Part shown: piece by piece, positions 27,016 to 39,500 of the stretch
How the letters are laid out: each line of letters opens with the position of its first letter
Numbering within the stretch: the stretch's first letter is position 1
Assembly (NCBI GenBank): GCA_008694505.1
Contig: VZDJ01007747.1
Location: 31,253,039 to 31,317,038 of the forward strand
Direction of reading: 5' to 3'
Length of the DNA: 64,000 nucleotides
From: Cyanoderma ruficeps
Taxonomy: Eukaryota; Chordata; Aves; Passeriformes; Timaliidae
Translations under genes and position numbers: made by a program
The notes under the pieces: generated by a model
What the model was told of the DNA's origin: nothing
What the model saw: only the letters and a program-made list of their open reading frames with translations
The model's database searches: none

Positions 27016-29253
27016 GCACTTCAGCCATGCATCATTGTTGTCTTGGTGTTACTTGCCTATATTTGGTTCACACAGTATAAGAATATATTATACAACACAG
27101 ATGTTCAAAGGGTTTTTCCAACTGAGATATCTCAGCTTCTTGGTGTTTTTTTACTTGTTATGGTTCATAGCAATTATTGTCATCATCACCATCATCATCA
27201 TCATCGTAGTCATTTCTATGCTAGCACTTTCAAACAAATTCAAATTAATTCTCTTTTCAGATGTGTGTCTCTCTGGACATTTGAGGTAAATATTAAGCAG
27301 TTCTGCTTTGCTGTCTATACAGAAAAGAGCCCAGTCCAAAGTAAATCCGAGGCTGTCCATGATCTAATTCCAGTATTTGTCCACTTAAAAGCACTGCAAA
27401 AGGTGTCCGGGCTCAGGTAGCAGTGAGTGAAGAGGGTTAATTCCTTTTGGAATATGAATCACATTTATTTTCCTCTTGGCACAATACCAAGTTTTGTGGG
27501 GTTTTAGGTTGAGGTTGTTTTTCTTTTTAGTTGTTTTTTTTGGTTGTGTTTCAGGTTTTTTTGCATAATAAATGTTGTTTTATTTTTGTAATAGCTGGAG
27601 GGTATCTGTCAGTTTGTAACATGACCTTGGAAAGACTACATCTACCATCTTGCAACATTGAAGATAAATCTCTGCTAAATTTATGAAGCTCTCCAAGGTG
27701 CTGGCATTGAACATTCAAGTAAATTTAGAAAGTCCTGAACTAAAAGAGCTTTAAGTGTACCTTCAAGAGGTACAGTCCTTGCTCCTAAATGCTGTTTACT
27801 GATTGTTGCAAAAATATTTCTCATGTTGCTCCCATGTGACTCCAGAAAAATGAAAAAATCCAAACCTCAAAATTAAGACACAAAGCACATTATAGCATTC
27901 TTGTCCATGAAGATGTGAGAGCCTGGAAAGATTGATATCTTGAGATATTTTGGGATCTGTGTGGGGAGAGGAAGAGGAAGGTCAGGCCTTGCTCTGATGA
28001 AGTGATTCCCAGTCCTGCACTCCGCTTCCCTAGAGGCTGTATCCCAGCCTGGCAGTGGCTGCCAATCCCGTGCACACAGAAGCCCAAACTCAGCCCCAGA
28101 GTGGCCAAAAGACTGGAATCCCACCTGGGGGAAGGGCCTAGGGAGTTCAAGGGGTAATTAAGGCCAAACGTGAGCTGAGCACCGCTTGAACTTTCCTCCT
28201 CTTGGAATTTCTATCAGCTGAACACTGCTGGAACCCATGAATTGGTATCTATATGTCTTTTTCCTATATCTTTGCAGTCTTTCTCTCTTTCTTCCTCCTC
28301 TAATAATAATAATATATATAAAATATATAAGAATATAGAGGACTTTCAGCTGAAACATCAATTATTAAACAGAAAGTAATTAAATTAAAGATTTACTGAG
28401 GCCTTTAGTACAAAGGGAGGAAAAGGGAAACATCTAAATCTTCAATGAAATCATGAACTTCTTCATGATTTGTAGCCTAATGTTTCAACATATTAAGACA
28501 CACAGCAGTCTAGGTGAGACTTAGAGAATCATATTTTATCTCACTACAGCTGAAGTTTACCTTGATAAGACTTGAGAAATTATGGCCCCAGGCTCCCAAA
28601 AAAACCTGGAAAACCTGAAGTTATACAGTAGCTCAGAAGATGATTGATACCAATATGCCATTTCTGAGGTAACACTTTATTTTTTTGTCTCCATGTGCAG
28701 AGTTCTCAGCAATCAAAATATAGTGTGGTGCCATGCACTAAAATAGAGTTTTCCCACTGAATTCAATGCAACACTGTTTTTGACTACAATTGCAACTTTT
28801 CTTGTATCTAACACTGATCTGTTCCAGCATGTCTGGAGTTCTTTCTTGTGAGACATGATTTTATTCTGGGTAGATTATACTGTCAGGACACACTGGAGGA
28901 TGACATAAGAGCACCTGGCCCACTGAGGCCATTACTGTGGAAAGTGCTATGACTCTTATCGCTGTTCTTCACAGTGGCAGAGTTACTCTCCTGAGAAACA
29001 CCAGAGGTAGATACTTAAGAGACTCAAGCAGCCCAGTGTGGAACAGCCAGACCTAGAAAGAGCCGTTATTGAGTGTAGCTGTGGTAATCAGAAGCAGGTC
29101 GTGGTTGCCACTGCTATGACCAGCCCAGGATCCGTAGACTTTAATATCATTGTTGGCGTGAGGCTGTTCACTATTATTGGATACTTATTTGTAAATATTT
29201 AGAATAGAGACTTAACAAGGAAAAGGCCTTGTTGAGCCTCTAAAGGGAGGAAA
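27016..29253. other. Non-coding DNA, mixed composition
   Basis: No gene is recognised. A CAT microsatellite lies at 27181, a T/G-rich patch at about 27480-27590, and a GC-richer unclassified block at about 27955-28210 ending in a TAA/TA-rich simple stretch at about 28300-28335. From about 28900 to 29210 there are two short frames with varied composition but no family match. Confidence 0.45.
27181..27205. repeat. (CAT)n microsatellite
   Basis: Eight trinucleotide units, one of them CAC. In one frame it encodes a run of histidines inside an otherwise meaningless open frame. Confidence 0.9.
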
Positions 29254-29693
29254 TGATGCCCTAAGTTTTAGCTTGCAGATTCTGTGTTACCTAAGGATGT
29301 AGTTCTGAGCCTCATAATAAGTGCCAGTAAGCTCTCTTCACAAGGTAGGTAGACAAAACAAATTCCTTTTCTGCTGAGAACCAAGGACAGCTTCCAGGCC
29401 CAAAGCATAAACAATGGTGGCCAGAAGGGAGGAACAAGAAGGATGAGACCTCACAGCCTGCAGCTGTAATTGGACAATTAAACCCCAATAAGCAAATGGA
29501 CCAAAACTGATAAAAATGTAAGACCTCGTGACAGGTCGGCCTTTCGTGTGTGGTGTTTCGTAGTGGACTCAGGGTGCAGCCTTGGATGGGCTCCTGTCCT
29601 GCCCAAGGTGGATCCTGGAGGCCTTTCAGTAAATACCTACTTTATTCTCTAAGTCAGTCCAGTCTCTGTTTTAGGTCAGCCTTCCAGGCATCA
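29254..29693 (+). mobile_element. Solo ERV LTR with 7-bp inverted termini, plus strand
   Basis: The element begins TGATGCC and ends GGCATCA, a perfect 7-bp inverted terminal repeat with the canonical TG...CA ends; length 440 bp. A TATA-like GATAAAAATG lies at 29509-29518 and a variant polyadenylation signal AGTAAA at 29628-29633, followed by the U5 sequence CTACTTTATTCTCTAAGTCA. The 3' half closely resembles an abundant passerine LTR whose end reads AGGTCAGCCTT...GGCATCA. The flanks (GGAAA before, TCATG after) do not form a target duplication, and no primer-binding site follows, so it is a solo LTR whose flanks have diverged or been exchanged by recombination. No coding capacity remains. Confidence 0.75.
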
Positions 29694-32600
29694 TCATGCC
29701 CACATCAGTGCAAAGACTAAGGGATGCAGATATGGAAACCTTGTGTATCTTATCATTCAAACTGCATTCTCCTGTCTTTTCAGACTACCAAGACTACCAG
29801 ACTACTCTGGCCAGAGTCAGTGAGGTGCCACCTGCCTACCCAGACATGGAAGACAGCCAGTGCTGTTGAGTAGACTGCATCCCTGAATCCTTCTGGCTCT
29901 GTCATAATACCCTTCCCTGGGGTTTCTATGCCTTCCTCTGAAAGCTCTCTGGAGCCACCTCCTTCTTCCCTCCTCTCTGCCACATTAAGGTAGCTGGGGG
30001 TACACTGCCATCACCACCACCTGCAACCCATGCTCAGCTGTGTGCTACACAACAGCATGTGTGTGGTGTACACAGGTCGCATCACAGCCAGTGTCAGAAT
30101 CAGGTCAGGCATGCCAAACATTTGGTGAATGAGAGTACTTCTTGATGATGCTGTCTGTGCATGCTCAAAACAGGCACCTGAACCTGAAGCACCCTCACTG
30201 GAGTAACTTCCAAAAGTGAACAAGCCTATGGAAAATTTGTCTCCCCATTGTAAAAGACTACATGCACTGGACAGCCACAGACACAATACAGAACACGTGA
30301 GAAACCACAAATAGTTGGTGTGAATAATTTGCATCTACTGCACTTGAAAGCTATTTTCTGGACTTACTTCTGCTAAATATCTTAAGAAACTAGTAAAAAG
30401 CTGGACAGACTGAAAAGATTTTATTCTAAGGGATTTTAGTCTAAGGGTGGAGGTGAATGCTCCATGTACAGTACAAGTCCTTAAACAGCAGCAAGTGACC
30501 AGTATTTTGAGATGAATCCTATTTAATTTTCTTTTAAGTATTGCGTAAGTTAAATTGAAATGACTGAACTGTGACAAAGATTCTACGGTTACTCTTTTAA
30601 ATTTTAATTAATTGCTTTCTAATTTTTAATGCTTAATTTCTTAATTGAATACTATATACAAGAAAATTTCATTCTGTATATGTTATTTATTGAGCTGTCT
30701 GTCATTGAAATTTGTATATGGCTTCTATAATGCTGATTGTTCTCTCTTCCTTTGTTTCAGAAACTGAAAATAATTTTCTCTGCTTCTTTTCATTGTTTCC
30801 AGATATTTTACTGCATGCTTTTGTCATTTTATATAGGTTTTGTGCAGTGAAGTATGAATGCTGATTTATCTGCAGGACATCCATGGAGGGAGAAGTCTCA
30901 TCAGGCACTTGGGAATAAAGCACACTTTTCACAAATCAACTGTTAATTTCTTTCCCATTTCAGCACCCATCTACTCAGGGATATTGGAGCAGCTGCAGTG
31001 AGGATCACAGACGTTCCAAACTGGTTGCCACTGAACTCCTGCAATTTTAAAAGGTCACAGAGTGAAGAAAATGAAAATCCTCTGTTTTGGCCAAGACAAA
31101 GTTACCATGGCATGGCAATCAAATCAACAAATAGCTTTGTGCTCATACCTCACACAAAATCCTGAAACCATTTCTAAAACACTTCCTCATGATCTTCATA
31201 AGCCTGTTTTCTCTTTCAGTGTTTGACTTTATAACTGTGCTTTCATTAATCTTGTATTCAAAATTTGATCCTAACTTGTATTTATTTGTCTCTTATTTAT
31301 ACATATTATGCATCCCTCAACTATCCAGGTAGCACAAGTATTCCCATGCAGTAAAAAGATTTATTCTGTTTTAACCACTCTTTTTTCTGCATCAGTTCTG
31401 TACCTATGATCAAGGGAAAGATAATTCAATTAATATTTTGCTTTTTTTCCACTGTAGTTACCAGTAAATTCTCATTTCTTTTCAGCACTAATCTTTATTT
31501 TCTCCCAATTGTCAATCATATTCATTTTTAAAGAAAACAATACTTTCAGCAAGTAGATTAAATGAAGATTTTCTTCTCATTACCTTTTTTTTTTTTGATT
31601 ATGCAGTCACAGAGCCATGAAGGTAATTATTTGCCTAACTCATGTTTAGGTCTGATTTGCTGATTAAAAACTTATCAGAAAACAGACCCCTGATGACTAA
31701 GATTCAGGTACACAAATACTCTTTTGAATTTTCAATAGTGAAACAGAAATATCCTTACTGTGCAAAATGTCTGGTTTATGTGTGATTCTAAGAACTTTCC
31801 AGTGAGAATGTAAGTTATCTAGTAAGTGGTGACTCACAGGATCCAAGTTAGAGACCTAAGGTTACAAAGAATTAATTTTTCTCTTAGAGCTCAGTTACAT
31901 CTCTGTTATTTTTAATCCTTAATGAATTGAAGCTGTTTCAAGGCTCTTTGATCCCCATATTCACAGTGGCAGAACTCCTAAAGAATCCTAGACCCCTCAC
32001 CTTTGAAATAGGTAACATTACTTAGCACATCCTTTATTCTTCCCCTTATGCCGAGTAGAGCTCTTGATCATTATAGGTTTGTTTCTTTCTAGGACCTTTA
32101 GACTTAACTTTTTTTGAATAAGGGTGATGACAACTTTACAAAGTATTAAATGAAGATACACTAATATCCATCTCATGGGTTTAGTTGTTTTATTTACTGG
32201 AAATCTTACAGATGCTTGATAGGCTTGAACTTTCTATGGATGAAAAACCAAATATTTTGTTGTAATTATGCAGTGAACTAATATATCTTGATTATTGAAT
32301 TAAATGCAAATATCCAATATTTTAATGTCACAGATCAGTTCAATTCATAGGAAGAATATGTTGTGGAAAAATATTGCAAAGTTCTAAAGTAGGAGATGGT
32401 GACCTAACTGCAGTACTCTCCAGAGATTGTAAGACATGATATGGTCGTGGCAATAAGTGAATAGATACCAAAACCCCTGAAACTAGCTGTTCTTATCGCA
32501 AGAACTCTTGTGAGATACTAAATGAGAGACAAATGCTAACAGCATTGTCTCCCATACTCTACGCTTGCCAGCACTAAACCAAAGGAATGTAGGGAAGAAA

Positions 32601-34569
32601 CATTCTTCAGTGACTACTGCCATTCAGAATTAAACAACCATAAGGTGCAAAAAAAATGAGAAGGAATTTGAGGGTTTATAACTGAATTTCATCAAAAAAA
32701 GAGACAAGACCTCTTTCCACTGTTTGAGACAAAAATAGGATAAAAGTATTTTTCTTGCTTATTTTCACTAAACTGCTGTGGGTAACTGCCAGAGAGTCTT
32801 GGGATAGATGAAAACTGATCTCATGTAGCTGCTGTGCACATGCTCTGTGTAAATCTGGGAGGTTGACCTCATGGCCCAGCAAGATCCTTCATCAGTACAT
32901 TTCCTTCAGGTCCACTGAGCTGACTTTGAAAGTACATTTGACCTGTATCCAAATTAATCCTTATGATTCAATGGAAAAAACTCAGCTTATACAAGTCCTT
33001 TCCTTCACATGTGGGTATCCAAAAGGTCAGTTAACAAAGAAATTTGTTATTTAGTTCAAATGCTTTCAGATATATGAGAGGATGGTTTAGTACATGATAA
33101 ATTATCATGTTTAGGCAAACCATGATCATCAAATCACCATCAAATCCTTCTGATTTAGCCTTTTCCCTACAGCTTTGCTAATCTTAATGTTTCCGCAATA
33201 AATGCTGAAGAGCTTTCACAGGAAGCTGTATTTTCTTCCCTGCTCCCTGTCTTGTGCATTCCTTTTGGGATTGAGAGGAAATAGGATAATCTCAGAAACA
33301 GTTTAATGTAGATGAGGAATTTACCTCTGATTTTTTGAGACTCAGAGATGAGTAGATTTTATTACTGAGTTTTTGTATTTTTTGAAAGGTTTTGCTAGTA
33401 GCTCATTTTACTGGCACAAAATTAGGTATTCAGAAATTATTTTAATATGAAACTTTGCAAAAGAAACAATGTCTTCCTATTTCCAACCTTTTTTGTAACT
33501 AGATCTCTACAAACCTGTATTGACTTTCTGAAATAGAGTTTGTACCTGAAAGAGCCCAATTTTCCCAAGGTCAGATTGCTCTGCGAACTCAGATATGATT
33601 TATGCATGGTAATATAGATCAAAAGTGTGTCTGAAGAAGGACATAATTATGTGAGACAAAATATGAGAAAATAATGAGGTCATTTCCTATTCAGGTATCT
33701 ATATACAGGTCTTAATCCTTTCCAGGGAAAGAAGGATCAAAACCATGAGTGTCATAGGGTATTTCAGATCCAATTTTATGTCTTCTTCTCTTGATTCTGA
33801 AACAAGGCTTCAAAAATAAATAATTTAATTAATTAATTTTGGACTACACTGATCTTTTCTGTCTGAGAAATAATAGGATATAAATTAAGCCATACCTACA
33901 CAGTTAAATATAAAAGTTATATGTCAGATGTAAATACAGACCGAAGAGGATTTAGCATCTGGATGAGCACAATCCTGAATACAGTAATAATTGGTTAAAT
34001 GTATGAAAATCTCCATCCTGTGTAACTATATGAGAGTAAATAAGTATATATCAAAGGGGTTTGTTATTACAGCTGAAAAATATACACTTTTTCATTCATG
34101 ACAATAAGGCAGTTCTAAAAAAATTTTAAAGTACAGTGTAACTTTAAAATTAAGCATTAAGAACACACTAAACATTTAAAGACAAGTCAAAGAAAAAGTC
34201 AGATGCAGTTTATAGTAAAGCAAACATAACGTTCTAGTAAGAAAAATTTGAATGATCTCCAAATCTGAACAGAGGAAGGAGAGACTATCTCATTGTGGAT
34301 TTGGATTACAGAATTCAAAACCCTGAAATATTCCCTTACACCTGACTCAGTTACCAGCATACTTGCTCATTGTCTTCCCCCACCACACCGGGTTCCCTGA
34401 GTCTCTTCTTCCCAAATGGGAGGTGGATGCTCACCCAGGGAAGCTGAGCAAAAGGTTGCACACATGTACTTGGGAATCAGCAGCATCTGAGTCCACAAAT
34501 CTCTGGGACCTTTCCCTACTTCCCAGCTTTATTCTGCAGCCTCAGTCTTCACCTTCTACTTCCTAGAAT

Positions 34570-34624
34570 TCTTTCCCTCCCTGCCCTTCCTTCTCCTTCC
34601 TTTCTCCCTCCCTCCTTCCCCTCT
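34570..34624. repeat. Polypyrimidine tract
   Basis: An almost pure C/T stretch on the plus strand (a few purines near the start), with CTCC and TTCC units. Such mirror-like pyrimidine tracts can form triplex DNA under torsion; here it is more simply a low-complexity repeat. Confidence 0.75.
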
Positions 34625-34845
34625 AATATTTTCCCTAAGACCACTTCTTTTTGGGAATCTCTCTCCTGTGAAGCACCTCTCCTTTCCAGGACCTTATACT
34701 CCCAGTTCTCAAGTCTAGACAGTCCAGGTAAGGAGGCATAACACGACTGACCATCTCTCTTAATTTTTTTTTTTTAATTCATAGGTTGAGAATGTTACAC
34801 TTCTGTTTAATCCGGGTGTTATAAAAATGTACAGCCAACCCATAC

Positions 34846-34863
34846 CAGCTGCAGCTGCAGCTG
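34846..34863. promoter_or_regulatory. Three head-to-tail CAGCTG E-box motifs
   Basis: CAGCTG occurs three times without spacing at 34846, 34852 and 34858. CAGCTG is a preferred site of class II bHLH dimers such as MyoD/E-protein and ASCL1/E-protein. Because it is also a short tandem hexamer repeat, a regulatory role is only a hypothesis. Confidence 0.3.
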
Positions 34864-36245
34864 CACTCTTCTCAAACACATACAGCCAATTGTCTTCTGC
34901 CTGGTAGTATTCACAATTTGAGCCACATGTTTACCTACTTTCCTGCTGAAGTTGAACAGCTAGTGCTATCCAAATTAGAAGAAAGGGCTGGCAGGGTCAA
35001 TAATATTTTTTGCTGCAAGCATCTTCTATTCTACCATAACTGAATATATGGCACACCTAAGATTTTTACAGTTAGAGAATAAATTAATCACATTAGCTAA
35101 TATAAAATATATAGTTACAGAACATTAAACTCAAATAGATGGCTCATTTCCTTACTTCACCCTCATGGAAAGAGGAACTAAACCATATATTCTCTTGAAC
35201 TTTATCCAGACATGTTTTCATATCATGTGTCTGCAATTATGAGATTTCTCTTCCTTTTCCTGAAAGATTTTCATAATCTAGTATCTTGGAATACAACTCT
35301 GGCACTGATGAATTTTTTTCACATAAATACAGTTATTGATAGTTGACATCATACAGTAATCCACTTCTTCAAGCTTGGTTGGTTTGGCTAGTAAAATTTA
35401 TGATATTGAAAACATAGAAGTCTTTTTTAAGCAGATGCTCATTTCGCAGTCAGGCACTGCACAGATGATTAGAATTGTCCTTTATGGGCTAAAGACTACA
35501 GCAATCTGTGAAAAAAATAGAGCAGTGATCTAGTACACTGAAGAGACAAGAAACAATAGTGAATATTTTTTGTATAAATCAGTCTTCAATAGACTGAAAT
35601 CAAACACATAAGTCTGACACAATAATTCTATTCCATCTGGTTGTTATTGTTAACTTTAAATATTAGAAACATCATAAAATATTAATCAACATGAAATAAT
35701 CTCTGCAAATATTTTCCAGTAAATCTTTCTTCTAAAGACCTTGAAATTCATGGAATTTTTCATTTTATCTCTTACTGGTATCAATTTAACATTTTAACAT
35801 CTACAAATCAGTTATCCAGAAGGAGACTCAGCATGCAAGCTAAATACAGTACAATAAAAAGGTGTCTACACAGAGAAAAAAACATGTAATTGCAGAGGAA
35901 TTAGTCCGAACTTTTTACCCAGACTTCCACGCTTTGGAAATTCAAAGCAGCATCCACTCACAGGAGTCTATGCATAGTAGAAGAGGAAATTACTTTTTCC
36001 ACAATATATATATGGTTAAGGAAAGAAGAACTTTCTTCCAGGCAGCCTTTTCCTTCTAGGGATGTGGACCTGTAGTTTATACTTCTTCAAAGCATTTCTT
36101 ACTGATTAGACTATGAAAAGTGCCCTGAACCAAGACTGAGATCCTGTCCATCCAGTGAAAACTGTACAACTATAAAAATAAAAACAGCACAAGGGAGATT
36201 GGCTCTGTATCCTTCTCTAGAACACAGAGTTGTCAGTGCATGGTA

Positions 36246-36455
36246 CTCTGCAGTGGTACAGAATAGGACAAGAGAATATGGCTTTAAACTGGAAGAGGGT
36301 GGGTTTAGATTAGGTATTAGGAAGAAATTCTTCCCTGTGAGGGTGGTGAGGCACTGCCACTGGTTGTCCACAGAAGCTGTGGATGTCCCATCTCTGGAAG
36401 TGTTCAAGGCCAGGATGGATCGGGCTCCGAGCAACCTGGCCTAGTGGAAGGAGAG
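36246..36455 (+). mobile_element. CR1 LINE, 3' part of ORF2 and start of 3' UTR, plus strand
   Basis: The block reads like the C-terminal tail of the CR1 ORF2 protein: the translated segment contains FRLGIRKKFFPVRVVRH and later PSLEVFKARMD, both signatures of the region downstream of the reverse transcriptase in avian CR1. It then reaches the GCAACCTGGCCTAGTGGAAGG block typical of CR1. The element is truncated at both ends: the 5' truncation is the usual outcome of incomplete reverse transcription, but the 3' UTR with its 8-bp repeats is also missing. No complete endonuclease or reverse transcriptase is present, so it cannot move. CR1 is the main LINE family of birds, which supports the assignment of this window to a bird. 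Confidence 0.9.
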
Positions 36456-36547
36456 AGATATTCCACCATAATTTTTCATTTCAGCATTTCAGGCTTATTT
36501 TTTAAAAGCACTGGACATATTTGTCTAATGTTATTTACTTTTTCCTC

Positions 36548-36585
36548 TTTTTTTTTTTTTTTTTTTTNNNNNTTTTTTTTTTTTT
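36548..36585. repeat. Poly-T run containing an assembly gap
   Basis: Twenty T, then NNNNN at 36568-36572, then thirteen T. The gap is probably an unresolved homopolymer length and not missing unique sequence. Confidence 0.95.
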
Positions 36586-39500
36586 ACCTATTGCCCAATT
36601 TGTAAGGGAAAATAATTTGGAAATTATAAACTTGGCAAAAAAGGGGTTTTGGTAATTTTTTTTCTAACAGTATGTCATGTTGTATAGATGAGCCATCTTT
36701 TGATACATTATCTAAAATGTGTGCCATCTTTTAATTCCTTCTCCAATGACTTATGCCTGGAGTTGTAAACATAACTTGGGATGGGAAAATAAGGAAAATA
36801 AGGAAGAGCTCTGAAATCAAAGTATCAAAATATCAAGATCATAATATCAATATTGAAAGACATAGGAAATTTTACAAGGAATCAACATAATTTATCAGGA
36901 ATAAATATATCCAGGTTATATGCAGTTAACTGATTTAAATAACAATAAGATTCAATAAAGGAAAAAAAGATACTGAAAAATCTAGCAGAAGAATGAATGA
37001 AAAATTCAAATATGTGTTCATTTAGTATAGGGGCATTAAAATGGATAACTGATGGAAAAAGGGATATAATAAGTTTTGGATTTAAGACAACTTAAGAAAA
37101 ATAATATTGGAAGGGATTTACAGGTTAAAAAATAAGTTCAACTTGTTTTAAAAATATTTTAGGCCTTAAATCCAGGAAATTTACTGTAGGCAAATGTCCC
37201 TACATCAATTCGAAACCTCTTGAGGAGTCATCACAATAACTAAACAAAGTTGACAGCCTGCATCTTAAACCTTTCTGGAACTTCAAAATACCTTGAATGT
37301 TTCTAAAACAAGAACATATGGAAAAGGGCCTTTTTTTAATCAAACATATCTATGCAATTTCCATGCCACAGCAAGTCACAGTTGATTATGTCATATTACA
37401 GTAAGCATTGATGTAACAACAATTAAATTCATTCTTGGAACTTGTAGGACATATGGATTCTCCAGAAGGTTCAAACATTTTCTATTTAAAAATTACTTAT
37501 TTTTAAAGACAATTCAGAGCTTTTATGGAATGTTCAGACACAAAAGGAGTTGTTCTTCACATAGAGTCTGGTGTAATGTACTTATTTCATGCTCACATTT
37601 CTCATTTGGTCTTAATCAATTGAATTAAGCACCATCTATTGCACCCGCTATGCATGATGCCTGGTGATTATCAATTCACTACACACTTACATACAGCTTT
37701 AAAACTTGATCTGGAAGAGATGAGCAATCATTCCCCATGGAGTGAAGAGTCAAGAACCCTCAGAAATACAACAGTAAGTGACAAATTAGGTTGTTTAATT
37801 ATAAACATGAATGTAGATAATTTGTAACTTCAATAAATCATTAAGTAGTGTCTACACCAGGTAGAATTTTAGTTCATCCTTTCAAGGAAAAGTCCTGACC
37901 TATAATTTGGCATTTCTGGGTACATAACAGAATGATCAGATGATAAGGCTGAAGAGAGAACACTCAGATGTTAATAAAACATCTTTAATTTCACTTTGAT
38001 ATGAGAATTTTTGATGACAATATTTAGGACATGCTGAACTACTATACTAGTCCATAGCATTATCATTGCTGTAAGGAATGTAGAAAGGAGTATATAGGTA
38101 CTTGTTAAATATTTCTCAGAACCCTAAAGAGTGGAAGGCAAGATAACCATGAGATCTTTGGAAATGGAAATATGGGTCAGCTTCCTAGAACATGCTTCAG
38201 TTTGGTGTGATGAACAGGAGAGCAGTCACAACAGTTTTGGAGCCAATTCTCATTTAATTTTGTCATCACTTCAAGTATCTGGAGCCTAAATGTAATAATG
38301 CATCTAATGATAATTGTTTTATAAGCTTCCACATGAAGAAAAATCCTCTTTGTATAGAAGAATATATATAAAAAAGCAGCTATATATTCTGACAAAATTT
38401 TACATAAAATTTATTACTTTCAAACATAGCATAAGATAGGGAAAAATTCAGAGAGTGTACACAGGTTCTTTTCATCTTTTTGGTTTGTCAACTAGACTGT
38501 TCATGAATAAAAAAACCCCAGATTTTGGCCAGAATTTTCTTTTTTTTTCCCCCTCAAGACATACTACTAAAATAATGGCTCAATTTTGTCTTTTCATAAA
38601 TATTCCAAAATTTGCAACATTTCTCCCTGAAGTTTTAATGCTATTGATTTATTTTAATTACATTTGAAACTGAAAAAACTCTAGAAAATGAGCCTGTATT
38701 ATATAGTAGTGGTAGTAAGGACAGTCTCACTCTCCAAAGAAGCAGTCTAAAATTCACAACAGTGATATTCTTACACTAAATATTGGAGACCTGGCCTTCA
38801 TGTTATTAATTGTTTAAATGGTTAAAAAGTAGCTATCACACAGGGTAGAAAAAAAATAAATAAACCAATGATCTAGATTTAGTGCATCTTACAAGGTTAA
38901 ATAAAGGAGTGGTCTGTATCCATCACAAAATGACATTATAAATCTTTGTACCTTGCAAGGCAGTGACATGAAAAATTAGACTGAGCAAGCCAGAGATGCA
39001 CTATTTGTAAGCCTCAAAGGAAAGGTTAATGCAAGTTAAATATTGACATGTCAGCAATAAGGATTATAGCAATTATAAATTTGCACTAATGCCAACAGCT
39101 GTTTAATTATTATGTGACACTGACAGGTCAGTTTGGAAGACTGACAGCTGAAGGCATTTGCCTTATAGGAATTATTCAAGATCTTTGGAACAGGGTCTGA
39201 TCTCAGTTACATCAGTTCAATTCTACACACAAACCTCCTAGAGTCAGAAGAGTTAATTTATATTTCCAGTGGCAAGAACAGAATCTATTGTGTCACATAT
39301 TATATTCCTTTTACCTAGAGTCAGGAAAGTGAATAATTAGTTATGCTGTAAACACACTTCTCTCTTCTTTCCTTCAAGTCACTCTTTTAAGAACTACACT
39401 AGAACATAAGTAAATAGTACGTTTCAGCCTGATAAAAAGGTGGGAATGAAGTAAGGAATGTGCATTTCTACTTTAAATGGGAACGCTTTCATTAATCTTG

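Larger units (their letters stand above)
29694..36245. other. AT-rich non-coding DNA
   Basis: No gene is recognised. A short triplicated AGACTACC motif lies at about 29782-29805. GC-richer but unclassified sequence occupies 29780-30330. A polypyrimidine tract (34570-34624) and a triple CAGCTG motif (34846-34863) are listed separately. The remainder is single-copy AT-rich DNA. Confidence 0.5.

Noticed and set aside
26959..27420. 153-codon frame with a run of eight histidines
   Set aside because: The histidines are the CAT microsatellite read in one frame, and the rest has no recognisable domain.
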